From positions 1 to 24,498 of the forward strand of contig JBEKCP010000019.1 of NCBI GenBank assembly GCA_050014815.1: 24,498 nucleotides of DNA, given 5' to 3'. Position numbers and translations under genes: made by a program. The notes beneath the pieces were generated by a model that was given only the letters and a program-made list of their open reading frames with translations, was not told the origin of the DNA and ran no database searches. Positions 16,032 to 22,990 of the stretch are shown one piece after another; position 1 is the first letter of the stretch, and the number at the start of each line of letters is the position of its first letter. The stretch is from JBEKCP01 sp050014815. GTDB taxonomy: Bacteria > Planctomycetota > Planctomycetia > Pirellulales > Thermoguttaceae.

Positions 16032-16147
16032 CTTTGGAGTGCGGCGACTTGTCGCCGCTTTTTGCGGAAAGTCGGGGACTAATGCCCGACGCCGCGAGAC
16101 ACAAGAAAGCGGCCACCCAGAGGGTACCCGGTCGCCGCACTCCAAAG
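16032..16147. repeat. palindromic MITE-like element
   Basis: The 17 bases CTTTGGAGTGCGGCGAC at 16032 are repeated exactly inverted at 16131-16147. Inside are GCGGCGAC/GTCGCCGC with a two-base loop, and GTCGGG/CCCGAC. One strand can be read as LECGDLSPLFAES, a peptide I recall in many spurious planctomycete proteins, which suggests a dispersed family. No target duplication is obvious. From 16148 to 16310 there is only an 8-bp inverted repeat (ACAGCGAT, 16204, with ATCGCTGT, 16227). Confidence 0.75.
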
Positions 16148-16310
16148 GCGGGCGGACTCGATACCGACACCTGTTTCCGCAAGGTGCTGCTGTGTAATGT
16201 GTTACAGCGATTCCCGCCGGCAACGCATCGCTGTCGTACTCATGCGGCCAGGCGAATTTAGTATCGGAGCCGCTGCGCGCCCGCTTTCCCGATTTTTCGG
16301 CAAACTGGGG

Positions 16311-16340
16311 TTGACTCGCTCGGCGGGGAAGAGCTAAATT
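16311..16340 (+). promoter_or_regulatory. promoter of the BON-like gene
   Basis: TTGACT (16311-16316) and TAAATT (16335-16340) with an 18-base spacer; 5/6 and 4/6 matches. Predicted leader of about 90 bases. Confidence 0.55.
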
Positions 16341-16437
16341 AGTGCTTGTGTCACCAGCCTTTGACCGGGGGTGACCATGAAGGAACCACCGCTGTGGGTG
16401 ACGAAGGGGCTCTGTCATCCGGCGGGGGGAGGAGTCT

Positions 16438-16716
16438 ATGGACGACTCAACGCAGTTCTGTCGGGAAGTCTCGCCCGAACTCAGTGCCGTACTGCCCGAG
16501 ACCTTGGCCGAAGCTGAAGAGTTGGCCAACTCGATTGAACAGGCCGTGCACCGTGAGACCGACGGCGCCGTTCGCAACCTGTCCGTCGAGATCGGTCGCG
16601 AGGAGATCCTCCTGCGGGGATCCTGCCCCAACTACTACACCAAGCAGTTGGCCCAACACGCCGCCATGACCGTGCCCGGCGGAAAACGGCTGTCCAACTG
16701 CATCGAGGTGGAGTGA
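16438..16716 (+). CDS. small BON-like domain protein
   Basis: 92 aa, with GGAGGAG 5 bases before the ATG. The second half reads GAVRNLSVEIGREEILLRG, then CPNYYTKQLAQHAAMTVPG and RLSNCIEVE, which is the strand-helix-strand plan of a BON domain (a glycine after the first hairpin, a helix, a final I-x-V strand). The first 40 residues are helical and acidic. There is no signal peptide, unlike envelope BON proteins such as OsmY, so the protein is probably cytoplasmic. Single-BON proteins of this size are common in planctomycetes and have no known role. It stands alone between its own promoter and a long hairpin. Confidence 0.7.
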   Translation: MDDSTQFCREVSPELSAVLPETLAEAEELANSIEQAVHRETDGAVRNLSVEIGREEILLRGSCPNYYTKQLAQHAAMTVPGGKRLSNCIEVE

Positions 16717-16723
16717 ACGGGGA

Positions 16724-16795
16724 GGTCTTGGGACTTGGGTCTTAGGTCTTTGTCGGGCAGGATGAACTGAGACCGAAGACCTCAGGCCCAAGACC
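16724..16795. terminator. long imperfect hairpin between convergent genes
   Basis: GGTCTTGGG (16724-16732) pairs perfectly with CCCAAGACC (16787-16795), and the next 15 or so bases pair with gaps. It sits between the stop codons of two convergent genes, so it may stop both transcripts, though there is no strong T-run. Confidence 0.5.
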
Positions 16796-16804
16796 GTCTG
16801 CCCG

Positions 16805-18346
16805 TTATTGGCCGCTGACCGCATACAGGTGTTTGTTGGTGGCCACGTAGAGCGCGCCGTTGGCGGCGGTGGGCGTGGTGAAAATGCCGTCGCGCATGCG
16901 GATGCGGCTCAGCACCTTCAGTTCCTTGCCGGCGGCCAGGACCCAGAGGGTCTGTTTGCCGCCGCTGCCCAGATAGACCTTGCCGTCGGCGGCCAGGGGC
17001 GAGGCCCAGATGGGGCCGCCCGCCTCGTGGACCCAGTAGCATCGCCCGGTGTCGGCGTCGAGGCAGTGGAGCCTGCCGGCAAAATCGGCCGCGTAGACCA
17101 GGCCGTCGGCAATGGCGACGGTCGAGACGCTCGATCCGATCTTGTCGTACGACCAGACCAGCCCGCCGCGGGTGATGTCGCCCGTCTTCGTCGCATCGAC
17201 GCACGCCAGCACGCCCAGCTTCATGCCGTGGAACGGCTCCTGGGTGAAGGTGACGTAGACCCGGCCCTTGTGGAAGACCGGCATCGCGGTCACCTCGTAG
17301 GAGGTGGAGTCGTGTTGATGATCGGGCGGGGGCGGGGCCTGGGTCTGCGCCAGCGGATGCCCGTGGAACCGCCACCGGCTGGGCAGCATCGCCGGCCGGC
17401 CGTCGGCCGACGGCGCGGCGAGGGCCTCGAACCCGTAGAGTACGCCGTTGCCGCCGCCGAAGGCGAGGAGCGTCTTGCCGCCCAACTCGGCCATGGCCGG
17501 CGAGCTCCACTGCCCGTGCGTAATGTCCGGCCCGATACCGAAGTCGTCCTTTGCCAGGAGTTTGCCCGTCCGTTTGTCGAGCACCACCAGCGACGGCGCC
17601 TCGGGATGCGGCACGTAGCGATGGGTCCAGTCGACGCCCTGCGACGTCGCGACGTAGAGGCGCTCGCCGCAGATGAGGACCGAGCCGCTGGCGGCGTTGT
17701 GGGGAGTGACGCCCAACTCGGCCGGCATGTCAAAGAGCCATAGGACATCGGCGTCGGCGGGCCCCGGTTCCAGGGGCTTCTGGTCTTCGTCGGCCATGAG
17801 GCGTCCCAGGCTGGTGAAGGGGCCGCGGCCGCCCCCGGCCGTGCCGCGGAGGTCCAGGCACATCACCTCGCCCCGGTTGCTGACCAGGTACGCGCGGTCG
17901 CCTTCCACCGTAGGGGGCGAAGTGATGCCGATGCCGTGCCAATCGGCCCACTTGATCCGCGTGAGTTTGGGAAGGCACAACTGCCAGAGGAAGCGGCCCG
18001 ATCTCTCGTCGAAGCACATCAGCACGCCGCGGTCGCCCTGGAGCCGCAGGTCGCGGGGCGCGCCGTTGTTGGTGCCCACCAACACCCGGCCGCCGGCCAC
18101 GATGGGCGAGCCGTAGCTCTCGGTACCGAGCCGGGCGACCCAGCGGACGCCGCTCTCCGGCGGCAGATCGATCTGGCCGTCGCTGTTTCGCGTGCCCGGC
18201 TCGAACCGGTCAGGCAGGCCCTTTTCCACGGAGACCATGTTCCGCGACCAGGCCTGGCCCCACTGCGGCTGGTCCGCAGCCGGCGCCGCCGCACAGCAGG
18301 TGGCCGCGACGAGAGCGACGATCATGTCGGCGAGCGATCGCCTCAT
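16805..18346 (-). CDS. secreted PQQ-type beta-propeller protein
   Basis: 513 aa, start supported by GAAAGGA on the minus strand. A signal peptide ends near CCAAAPAAD. The rest is a string of propeller blades of the PQQ type, each with a strand motif ending in W or L: WVARLGTESYGSPIVAGGRV, then GVLMCFDERSGRFLWQL, then LVVLDKRTGKLLAKD, and LHCLDADTGRCYWVHEAGG. Short GxxWA-like tryptophan-docking motifs replace the classic ones. Such propellers may be PQQ enzymes, BamB-like scaffolds or binding platforms; no catalytic Asp/Glu pair of alcohol dehydrogenases and no haem motif is visible, so a non-enzymatic role is more likely. It is the second gene after the DUF5329 gene, with a 45-base gap holding a hairpin. 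Confidence 0.85.
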   Translation of the reverse strand: MRRSLADMIVALVAATCCAAAPAADQPQWGQAWSRNMVSVEKGLPDRFEPGTRNSDGQIDLPPESGVRWVARLGTESYGSPIVAGGRVLVGTNNGAPRDLRLQGDRGVLMCFDERSGRFLWQLCLPKLTRIKWADWHGIGITSPPTVEGDRAYLVSNRGEVMCLDLRGTAGGGRGPFTSLGRLMADEDQKPLEPGPADADVLWLFDMPAELGVTPHNAASGSVLICGERLYVATSQGVDWTHRYVPHPEAPSLVVLDKRTGKLLAKDDFGIGPDITHGQWSSPAMAELGGKTLLAFGGGNGVLYGFEALAAPSADGRPAMLPSRWRFHGHPLAQTQAPPPPDHQHDSTSYEVTAMPVFHKGRVYVTFTQEPFHGMKLGVLACVDATKTGDITRGGLVWSYDKIGSSVSTVAIADGLVYAADFAGRLHCLDADTGRCYWVHEAGGPIWASPLAADGKVYLGSGGKQTLWVLAAGKELKVLSRIRMRDGIFTTPTAANGALYVATNKHLYAVSGQ

Positions 18347-18362
18347 CGGCGGTTTCCTTTCA

Positions 18363-18383
18363 CCCCCCCATGCAATGGGGGGG
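18363..18383. promoter_or_regulatory. GC hairpin in the leader of the propeller gene
   Basis: CCCCCCCAT (18363-18371), loop GCA, ATGGGGGGG (18375-18383): a perfect 9-bp stem between the DUF5329 stop codon and the ribosome binding site of the propeller gene. On the plus strand it is followed by T-runs, but no plus-strand gene ends here. It may tune expression of the second gene or protect its 5' end. Confidence 0.6.
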
Positions 18384-18391
18384 CTTTTGCT

Positions 18392-18763
18392 TTATTTTTC
18401 GAGCTTTTTGAGCTCGGCTTTGAGATACTCGCCGCTCTTGACCTCCGTGCCGTCCGCGAAGCGGATCAGGTACGGCTTGCCGCTGGTGGACGAGACGCTG
18501 GCCACCTTCTCGACGAAGTCCATGGCTGTCTCGACGTCGGCCTTGTGCGCCTTCCACTTGCCGCGGAGGAACTTGGCGGCGTCCTTCGCACCGTACTCGC
18601 TGCCGTTGCGGACGAACTTCGCGTCTGTCAAGCCTTCCAGGTGGGTGACAAGTGCCTCGATCTTCTGTGTCTCGGCCGCCGGGGTCTCCTCGGCTCGAAC
18701 GGGGGCAAGAGCCACTGACACAAAGAAGACCGGACCGAGCACCGCTGCAAAGAGGCGTACCAT
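18392..18763 (-). CDS. DUF5329 family exported protein
   Basis: 123 aa with AAGGAGA 6 bases before the ATG. A signal peptide ends at PVRAEE. The mature part fits DUF5329: IEALVTHLEGL, then FVRNGSEYGAKDAAKFL, then VETAMDFVEKVAS and SSTSGKPYLIRFADG. This small periplasmic family has no known function. The gene has its own promoter and probably shares a transcript with the propeller gene 45 bases downstream, which suggests a joint envelope role. Confidence 0.8.
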   Translation of the reverse strand: MVRLFAAVLGPVFFVSVALAPVRAEETPAAETQKIEALVTHLEGLTDAKFVRNGSEYGAKDAAKFLRGKWKAHKADVETAMDFVEKVASVSSTSGKPYLIRFADGTEVKSGEYLKAELKKLEK

Positions 18764-18818
18764 AATTGTCTCCTTTTCAGACTATCGCTGGTGAGAACAA
18801 TGCCCATGACTGCCGGTC

Positions 18819-18846
18819 ATCATAGGCGCCCTGTGTCCGCCGGCAA
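18819..18846 (-). promoter_or_regulatory. promoter of the DUF5329-propeller pair
   Basis: On the minus strand TTGCCG (18846-18841) and TATGAT (18824-18819) with a 16-base spacer; 4/6 and 5/6 matches. Predicted leader of about 49 bases. Confidence 0.55.
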
Positions 18847-18864
18847 GTGCCATGGCAAGAACAG

Positions 18865-19038
18865 TCACTTTCCGGAAGGCACTGGCCTTGGGGGCCTCGG
18901 TGCCAAGGTAACGGTCTTTCGCCCGGACTTTCGTTGCTTCTCCTTGAGATCATTAAAGATTGCATCCAGGTCAAAGTTGAACTTCCTCGCGTGCTCCTGG
19001 CGAATGCGGCGGATTTCCTCGACGATTAGATCTCGCAT
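18865..19038 (-). CDS. small antitoxin-like protein (orphan)
   Basis: 57 aa: ATG at 19038, TGA at 18867-18865, GGGAG 7 bases upstream. It reads MRDLIVEEIRRIRQEHARKF, then NFDLDAIFNDLKEKQRKSGR and a Pro-rich tail ending VPSGK. I recall proteins of this type (D-P/L-IVEE-x-R-x-R-x-EHA-x-KFN-x-D) beside PIN-domain genes of the YIETT type, which suits an antitoxin. The fragment just upstream supports this, since it is the start of such a PIN protein. If so, the antitoxin has outlived its toxin. The family assignment is from memory and context; the reading frame itself is secure. Confidence 0.65.
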   Translation of the reverse strand: MRDLIVEEIRRIRQEHARKFNFDLDAIFNDLKEKQRKSGRKTVTLAPRPPRPVPSGK

Positions 19039-19050
19039 CAGCGTTCTCCC

Positions 19051-19141
19051 ATAAGTCCCGACTCAGGCGAGCGGCAAGGTGCCCCACGATGGTGGTTTCG
19101 ATGTAGACAGACCGTTTTGGCCGACTTGGCGGTTCCGCCAT
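19051..19141 (-). pseudogene. truncated PIN-domain (VapC-like) toxin remnant
   Basis: An ATG at 19141, preceded by AGGTGGG, opens a frame reading VYIETTIVGHLAARLSRDL after a short basic start. This is the first strand and helix of PIN ribonucleases of the YIETT type. After SRDL (near 19052) the similarity ends and the frame runs on as unrelated sequence through the antitoxin start to a stop at 18971. More than 100 residues with the other catalytic acids are missing, so the toxin cannot be active. A deletion joining the toxin start to the antitoxin leader explains it best. GGCGGTTCCGCC, a 12-base palindrome, lies at its start (19128-19139). Confidence 0.6.
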
Positions 19142-19171
19142 ATCCCACCTGTTATGAGTCGCACACCCTTA

Positions 19172-19200
19172 AATGTAGGGGCCGCGGAGCCCGTTGTCAA
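19172..19200 (-). promoter_or_regulatory. near-consensus promoter of the toxin-antitoxin remnant
   Basis: On the minus strand a perfect TTGACA (19200-19195), a 17-base spacer and TACATT (19177-19172). Predicted start near 19165, about 24 bases before the toxin remnant and about 127 before the antitoxin-like gene. Confidence 0.65.
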
Positions 19201-19251
19201 CCGTGTAGCCGGCCCGTGTTGTCCGGCCCGAGCGCCGAGGTACAGTGGTCC

Positions 19252-20130
19252 TCACTCCATCGCGGCCAGGAGGTCGTGGAGGTAGTCGCCGACCTCCTGG
19301 AGCACGGCATCGCGGGGCTTCGATGCCGCCTCGGCCACGCGGCGGACGATCGCCGAGCCGACGATCAGCCCGTCGGCCACCGGCGAGAGCATCCGGACGT
19401 GCTCGGGCCGGCTGATGCCGAAGCCGATCGCGATGGGCAGCGGCGTCTGGCCCCGCAGCCAGGCGACATTCTCGATGATCTCCGGCGGCAGCTCGCTCCG
19501 CTCGCCCGTGATGCCGGTCACCGAGACGTAATAGATGAAGCCGGTCGTCCGTTGGGCGATCCGCTGCGCGCGGTCGCGGGGCGTGGCAGGCGTGATGAGC
19601 TGGACCAGGCTGAAGTCCTCGCGGCGGCAGACCTCGGCCAGCGGACCGGATTCCTCCAGGGGCAGATCGGGCACGATCGCCCCGGCTGCCCCCGCCGCCT
19701 TCGCCGCGCGAACGTAGCTCTCCAGCCCGTGCCGGTAAATGATCGCGTAGCTCGCCATCGTCACCACCGGCACGGCGGGGACTGTCCCGATTTTCGCGGG
19801 CACCCTGCGCAGCGTGGTCGCGAAAATGGGACTGTCCCCTTTAGCACCCACCGAGAGCCCCGGCGTCACGCGGCCGAGCATGGCCAGGATGTCGGCCAGC
19901 TTGACGCCGCGAGCCAGGGCCCGGGTGTACGATGCCTGGATGACCGGCCCGTCGGCGATCGGGTCGCTGTACGGGATGCCCAGCTCGCAGAGGCTGGCCC
20001 CGCTGGCGGCGAGCCGCGTGAGCAGTTGGGCCGTGAAATCGAGGTCCGGGTCGCCGGCCGTGACGAACGGCATCAAGGCCTTGCGGCCTTGGCTCTTGAG
20101 GTTTCGGAAGAGGTCGTCAATCGCGGACAT
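19252..20130 (-). CDS. trpA: tryptophan synthase alpha chain
   Basis: 292 aa. It cleaves indole-3-glycerol phosphate to indole and glyceraldehyde 3-phosphate, and indole tunnels to TrpB. The catalytic pair is intact: E49 in CELGIPYSDP and D60 in DPIADGP, at the same numbers as in Salmonella TrpA. The phosphate-binding IGFGIS and the mobile-loop YYVSVTGITGER are present. Residues of about 95-118 (GDSPIFA to AKIGTVP) are extra and are encoded by the inverted repeat at 19777-19839; without them the length would be the usual 268 or so. The insert falls between helix 2' and strand 3, on the barrel face away from the active site, so activity may survive. The start lies 26 bases after the trpB stop. 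Confidence 0.93.
   Translation of the reverse strand: MSAIDDLFRNLKSQGRKALMPFVTAGDPDLDFTAQLLTRLAASGASLCELGIPYSDPIADGPVIQASYTRALARGVKLADILAMLGRVTPGLSVGAKGDSPIFATTLRRVPAKIGTVPAVPVVTMASYAIIYRHGLESYVRAAKAAGAAGAIVPDLPLEESGPLAEVCRREDFSLVQLITPATPRDRAQRIAQRTTGFIYYVSVTGITGERSELPPEIIENVAWLRGQTPLPIAIGFGISRPEHVRMLSPVADGLIVGSAIVRRVAEAASKPRDAVLQEVGDYLHDLLAAME
19777..19839 (-). repeat. palindromic element inserted in trpA
   Basis: 63 bases with arms of 21-22 bases (GGGGACTGTCCC then ATTTTCGCG, and its near-complement), one mismatch and one gap. The centre, read on the minus strand, has CGACC (19820-19816), ACGC, TGC, GCAG and GGTGCCC (19804-19798): the same flanks as the copies at 6233, 15749 and 22768, with two unpaired stem positions. 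It keeps the trpA frame. Confidence 0.85.
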
Positions 20131-20156
20131 GTGCGAAGCCGCAAGCGGCTGTAATA

Positions 20157-21359
20157 TCAGAACTCGACTCCCCGCAGCCGGGCAATCTCGGCGGCGTCCT
20201 TGTCGCCGCGGCCGGAGAGACAAACGACAACGATTTCTTCGGGCTTCCGGCCCCCCGCAATCTCCATGGCGCGGCACACCGCGTGCGAACTCTCCAGCGC
20301 CGGCAGGATGCCCTCCAGCCGCGCCAGCACGTCGAATGCGTCCAGGACCTCCGAGTCCCGCGCGGTGGTATAGCGGACGCGGCCGGAGTCCTTCCAATAA
20401 CTGTGCTCGGGTCCCGTGCCCGGGTAGTCCAGCCCCGCCGAGATCGAATGGACGTCGAGCGTCTGGCCGTCGTCGTCCTGGAGCACGTAGCTCAAGCTGC
20501 CGTGGAGCACGCCGGGGCGGCCGAAAGAGAGGGTGGCCGCATGGTCGCCGGGCCGGTCCGAGCGCCCGCCCGCCTCGACGCCCACCAATTCCACGCCCCG
20601 ATCCTCGATGAACGGATAGAACATCCCGGCCGCGTTGCTCCCGCCGCCCACGCAGGCCACGATCACGTCCGGCAGCCGGCCGAGCTGGTCGAGGCACTCC
20701 GCACGGGTCTCGTAGCCGATAATCGACTGGAAGTCGCGGACGATCCGCGGGAAGGGGTGCGGCCCGACCACCGAGCCGAGGCAATAGTGGGTCGTGGCCA
20801 CGGAACCCATCCAGTCGCGGAAGGCCTCGTTCACCGCGTCGCGGAGGGTGCGGGAGCCACTCGTGACCGGCCGGACCTCGGCCCCGAGGAGCTTCATACT
20901 GTAGACGTTGGGCCGCTGGCGGCGGATGTCTTCCTCGCCCATGTAGACGACGCAATCCAACCCGAAGTGGGCGCAAGCGGTGGCGGTGGCCACTCCGTGT
21001 TGCCCCGCCCCCGTCTCGGCGATGACCCGCCGCTTGCCCATGCGGAGGGTCAAGAGGGCCTGGCCGAGGGTATTATTGATCTTGTGCGAGCCGGTGTGGT
21101 TGAGGTCCTCGCGTTTCAGGTAGATTTGGGCCCCGCCGCAATGCCGGCTGAGCCGGCGGGCATGGTAGAGGGGCGAGGGCCGTCCGACGTAATGCCGGTA
21201 GAGATCGGCCAGTTCCTCGTGGAACGTCGGGTCGGCGGCCGCCCGGGCGTACTGCTCGGTCAGCTCCTCGAGCGCGTGGGTCAGGGTCTCCGGGGCATAG
21301 CGACCGCCGAACAGGCCGAACCGGCCGGCGGCGTCGGGAACCTGGGTGCTGGCTGACAT
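20157..21359 (-). CDS. trpB: tryptophan synthase beta chain
   Basis: 400 aa, the usual length. It joins indole and serine to make tryptophan with pyridoxal phosphate. K93 in NHTGSHKINN binds the cofactor, E115 in IAETGAGQHG is the catalytic acid, and GGGSN (238-242) holds the phosphate. The N-terminus FGLFGGRYAPETL is typical of TrpB1, the form that pairs with TrpA. It is first in a two-gene operon with trpA; no other trp gene lies nearby. There is no Shine-Dalgarno sequence before the ATG, and the predicted transcription start coincides with it, so the mRNA may be leaderless. No trp leader peptide or attenuator is visible. Confidence 0.95.
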   Translation of the reverse strand: MSASTQVPDAAGRFGLFGGRYAPETLTHALEELTEQYARAAADPTFHEELADLYRHYVGRPSPLYHARRLSRHCGGAQIYLKREDLNHTGSHKINNTLGQALLTLRMGKRRVIAETGAGQHGVATATACAHFGLDCVVYMGEEDIRRQRPNVYSMKLLGAEVRPVTSGSRTLRDAVNEAFRDWMGSVATTHYCLGSVVGPHPFPRIVRDFQSIIGYETRAECLDQLGRLPDVIVACVGGGSNAAGMFYPFIEDRGVELVGVEAGGRSDRPGDHAATLSFGRPGVLHGSLSYVLQDDDGQTLDVHSISAGLDYPGTGPEHSYWKDSGRVRYTTARDSEVLDAFDVLARLEGILPALESSHAVCRAMEIAGGRKPEEIVVVCLSGRGDKDAAEIARLRGVEF

Positions 21360-21365
21360 GACACC

Positions 21366-21394
21366 ATTGTCACGGCCCCCCGCAAACCGGTCAA
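21366..21394 (-). promoter_or_regulatory. putative promoter of trpBA
   Basis: On the minus strand TTGACC (21394-21389), a 17-base spacer and GACAAT (21371-21366). The predicted start falls on or next to the trpB ATG at 21359. Confidence 0.45.
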
Positions 21395-21447
21395 GGCTTC
21401 TCCGAGGGCCGCGTGCCGGTTAGACTAGAGTTGACCCACTTTGTCCT

Positions 21448-22902
21448 ATGCTAAAGCATAACCTACTCGTTCTGGTTGTCGGCCTTGCGGCCTACGGGGC
21501 GCGGGGGAGCCCCGCGGCGGGGCAGACCGCCCCCGGGGCTGAGAGTGCGAAGCCATCCGGGGCCGTACCGGCGATGGAACGCCTGGAGTTGGCCGGCCGG
21601 CCGCCGCTGGAGGGACTTATCGAGTCGGAGGACCCCGACTGGATCTACATGATCCAGATCCGCCGCCCCCCCGGGAAACCGATGTTCCTGGTCATCCGGC
21701 CGATCGATCGCGCTTCGGTCACGAAAGTCGTGCGGCTCGATCCGGCGGGGCGAGAATCGCTGCGGCGGGAAATCCAGGAGTTCCGCAACCGGGCGGCCAT
21801 CGAGGCCGGCCGCATGGAGGCCGTCCGCCTCAAGCCCTGCGAGGCCGAGGGGAACCGCTACCAGCGTTACAGCGGAAGGTGGTTCACCCTGGACAGCACG
21901 GCCGACGAAACGATGACCCGGCGAGTGATCGTCCGCACCGAGCAGATATTCGCCGCCTATCGGCAGATCCTCCCGCCGCGGACCACCCCCGCCGAGCCTC
22001 CGCGGCTGGTGATCTTCGGCTCGATGGCCAGCTACCAGGATTTTCTCGGGCGGCTGGGGGTGCGGATGCAGAACCGGGCGTGCTTCCTGGCGGAGAAGAA
22101 CCTCGTGGCCGCCGGCAGCGAGCTGGAGCGGCTCTTCGAGTCGACGGCCAAGACCACCGCGGCGAACGACGACCTCCGCCGGCAGTTGAAGAACCTGGAA
22201 AAGCGGCTCCCCGGCCGTTTGCGCGACCTGGCCGACAACTTGCGCAAGCAGGGGCTGCCTGCGTCCGAGAGCCAGCGACTGCTGGGGATCGAGCGCCACA
22301 AGTTCGAGGAGCAGTCCAAGCGGCTTCGCGACGAGATCGATCGCTCGGATCGCGAGAGCGCCGGGGTCTTCCGCAAGAGCACCGCTCAGACGTTCGCCCG
22401 GCTGGCCCACGAGTCGTTTCACGCCTACCTGGAGAACTACGTCTATCCGCATGCGCGATACGACGTGCCCAGTTGGCTGAACGAGGGCCTCGCGGTGACG
22501 TTCGAGGGGGGAATGCTGGAAGGGGAGACGGTAAGGGTCGATGCGCCGAATTTCGCGTCCTTGAAGAAGCTGAAGGCCGATTTGGCCGCCGCAGAGCCGC
22601 TGGACCTGGAGAAGCTCCTCGGGGCCGGCCCCGGCGTCTTTCTGCCGCTGGACCGGGCGGCGGTCCCGGCCGCCGAGCAGTACTATGCCTACGCGTGGGG
22701 CCTGGCCTATTACCTGACGTTCCACCAGCGGCTACTGGGCAGTCCGCAAGTGGACCGTTATGTCCGGCGACCCGGCTCCGCCGGGTGCCCCAGCCCACCG
22801 GCGGAGCCTGCCGAGCGGTTCAAGGACCTGGTGGGCATGCCCCTGGAGCCGTTCGACGGCCAGTGGCGGCAGTACATCCTCTCGCTGCGGTGTCCGCCGT
22901 GA
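21448..22902 (+). CDS. secreted DUF1570-like zinc metallopeptidase
   Basis: 484 aa. A hydrophobic leader ending near GSPAAGQ is a likely signal peptide. Residues of about 125-220 have the DUF1570 start (YSGRWFTLDSTADETMTRRV, then LVIFGSMASYQDFL). A charged helical section (about 225-310) is probably a coiled coil. The active site is H321-E322-x-x-H325 (HESFHAYL), then E346 in SWLNEGLA, as in gluzincin peptidases, with a later YAYAWGLAYYL helix. It should be an envelope or extracellular peptidase; its substrate is unknown. RRPGSAGCPSPPAEP near residue 445 is encoded by the hairpin at 22768-22790 and looks like an in-frame insert before the conserved end. The start has a weak ribosome binding site. 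It diverges from trpB. Confidence 0.8.
   Translation: MLKHNLLVLVVGLAAYGARGSPAAGQTAPGAESAKPSGAVPAMERLELAGRPPLEGLIESEDPDWIYMIQIRRPPGKPMFLVIRPIDRASVTKVVRLDPAGRESLRREIQEFRNRAAIEAGRMEAVRLKPCEAEGNRYQRYSGRWFTLDSTADETMTRRVIVRTEQIFAAYRQILPPRTTPAEPPRLVIFGSMASYQDFLGRLGVRMQNRACFLAEKNLVAAGSELERLFESTAKTTAANDDLRRQLKNLEKRLPGRLRDLADNLRKQGLPASESQRLLGIERHKFEEQSKRLRDEIDRSDRESAGVFRKSTAQTFARLAHESFHAYLENYVYPHARYDVPSWLNEGLAVTFEGGMLEGETVRVDAPNFASLKKLKADLAAAEPLDLEKLLGAGPGVFLPLDRAAVPAAEQYYAYAWGLAYYLTFHQRLLGSPQVDRYVRRPGSAGCPSPPAEPAERFKDLVGMPLEPFDGQWRQYILSLRCPP
22768..22790 (+). repeat. CGACC/GGTGYCC hairpin, copy inside the DUF1570-like gene
   Basis: CGACC (22768-22772), stem CGGC/GCCG with loop TCC, GGTGCCC (22784-22790). 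The full stem ACCCGGC/GCCGGGT is perfect. It is inside the coding region in the same orientation. Confidence 0.7.
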
Positions 22903-22912
22903 CGGTCCTCCC

Positions 22913-22940
22913 TTGCCGGAAAGGGGGCGCCGGGTATATT
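22913..22940 (+). promoter_or_regulatory. promoter of the flavoprotein gene
   Basis: TTGCCG (22913-22918) and TATATT (22935-22940) with a 16-base spacer; 4/6 and 5/6 matches. Predicted leader of about 45 bases. Confidence 0.55.
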
Positions 22941-22955
22941 CTTCCACAGGAAGAA
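22939..22955. promoter_or_regulatory. inverted repeat over the transcription start
   Basis: TTCTTCC (22939-22945), ACA, GGAAGAA (22949-22955): a perfect 7-bp palindrome that begins in the -10 hexamer and covers the predicted start. Its position suits a repressor operator, possibly redox- or sulfur-sensing given the gene, but no regulator is adjacent. Confidence 0.4.
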
Positions 22956-22990
22956 TTGCGGCTTGCGGCTTCGCAAATGCAGGAGTCCCC

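Noticed and set aside
16005..16631. 208-aa open frame on the minus strand
   Set aside because: It runs through the MITE-like element and the promoter of the BON-like gene; part of its product is the repeat-derived peptide.
18777..18974. 65-aa open frame on the minus strand and overlapping plus-strand frames
   Set aside because: They overlap the better-supported 57-aa gene in other frames and read as random sequence.
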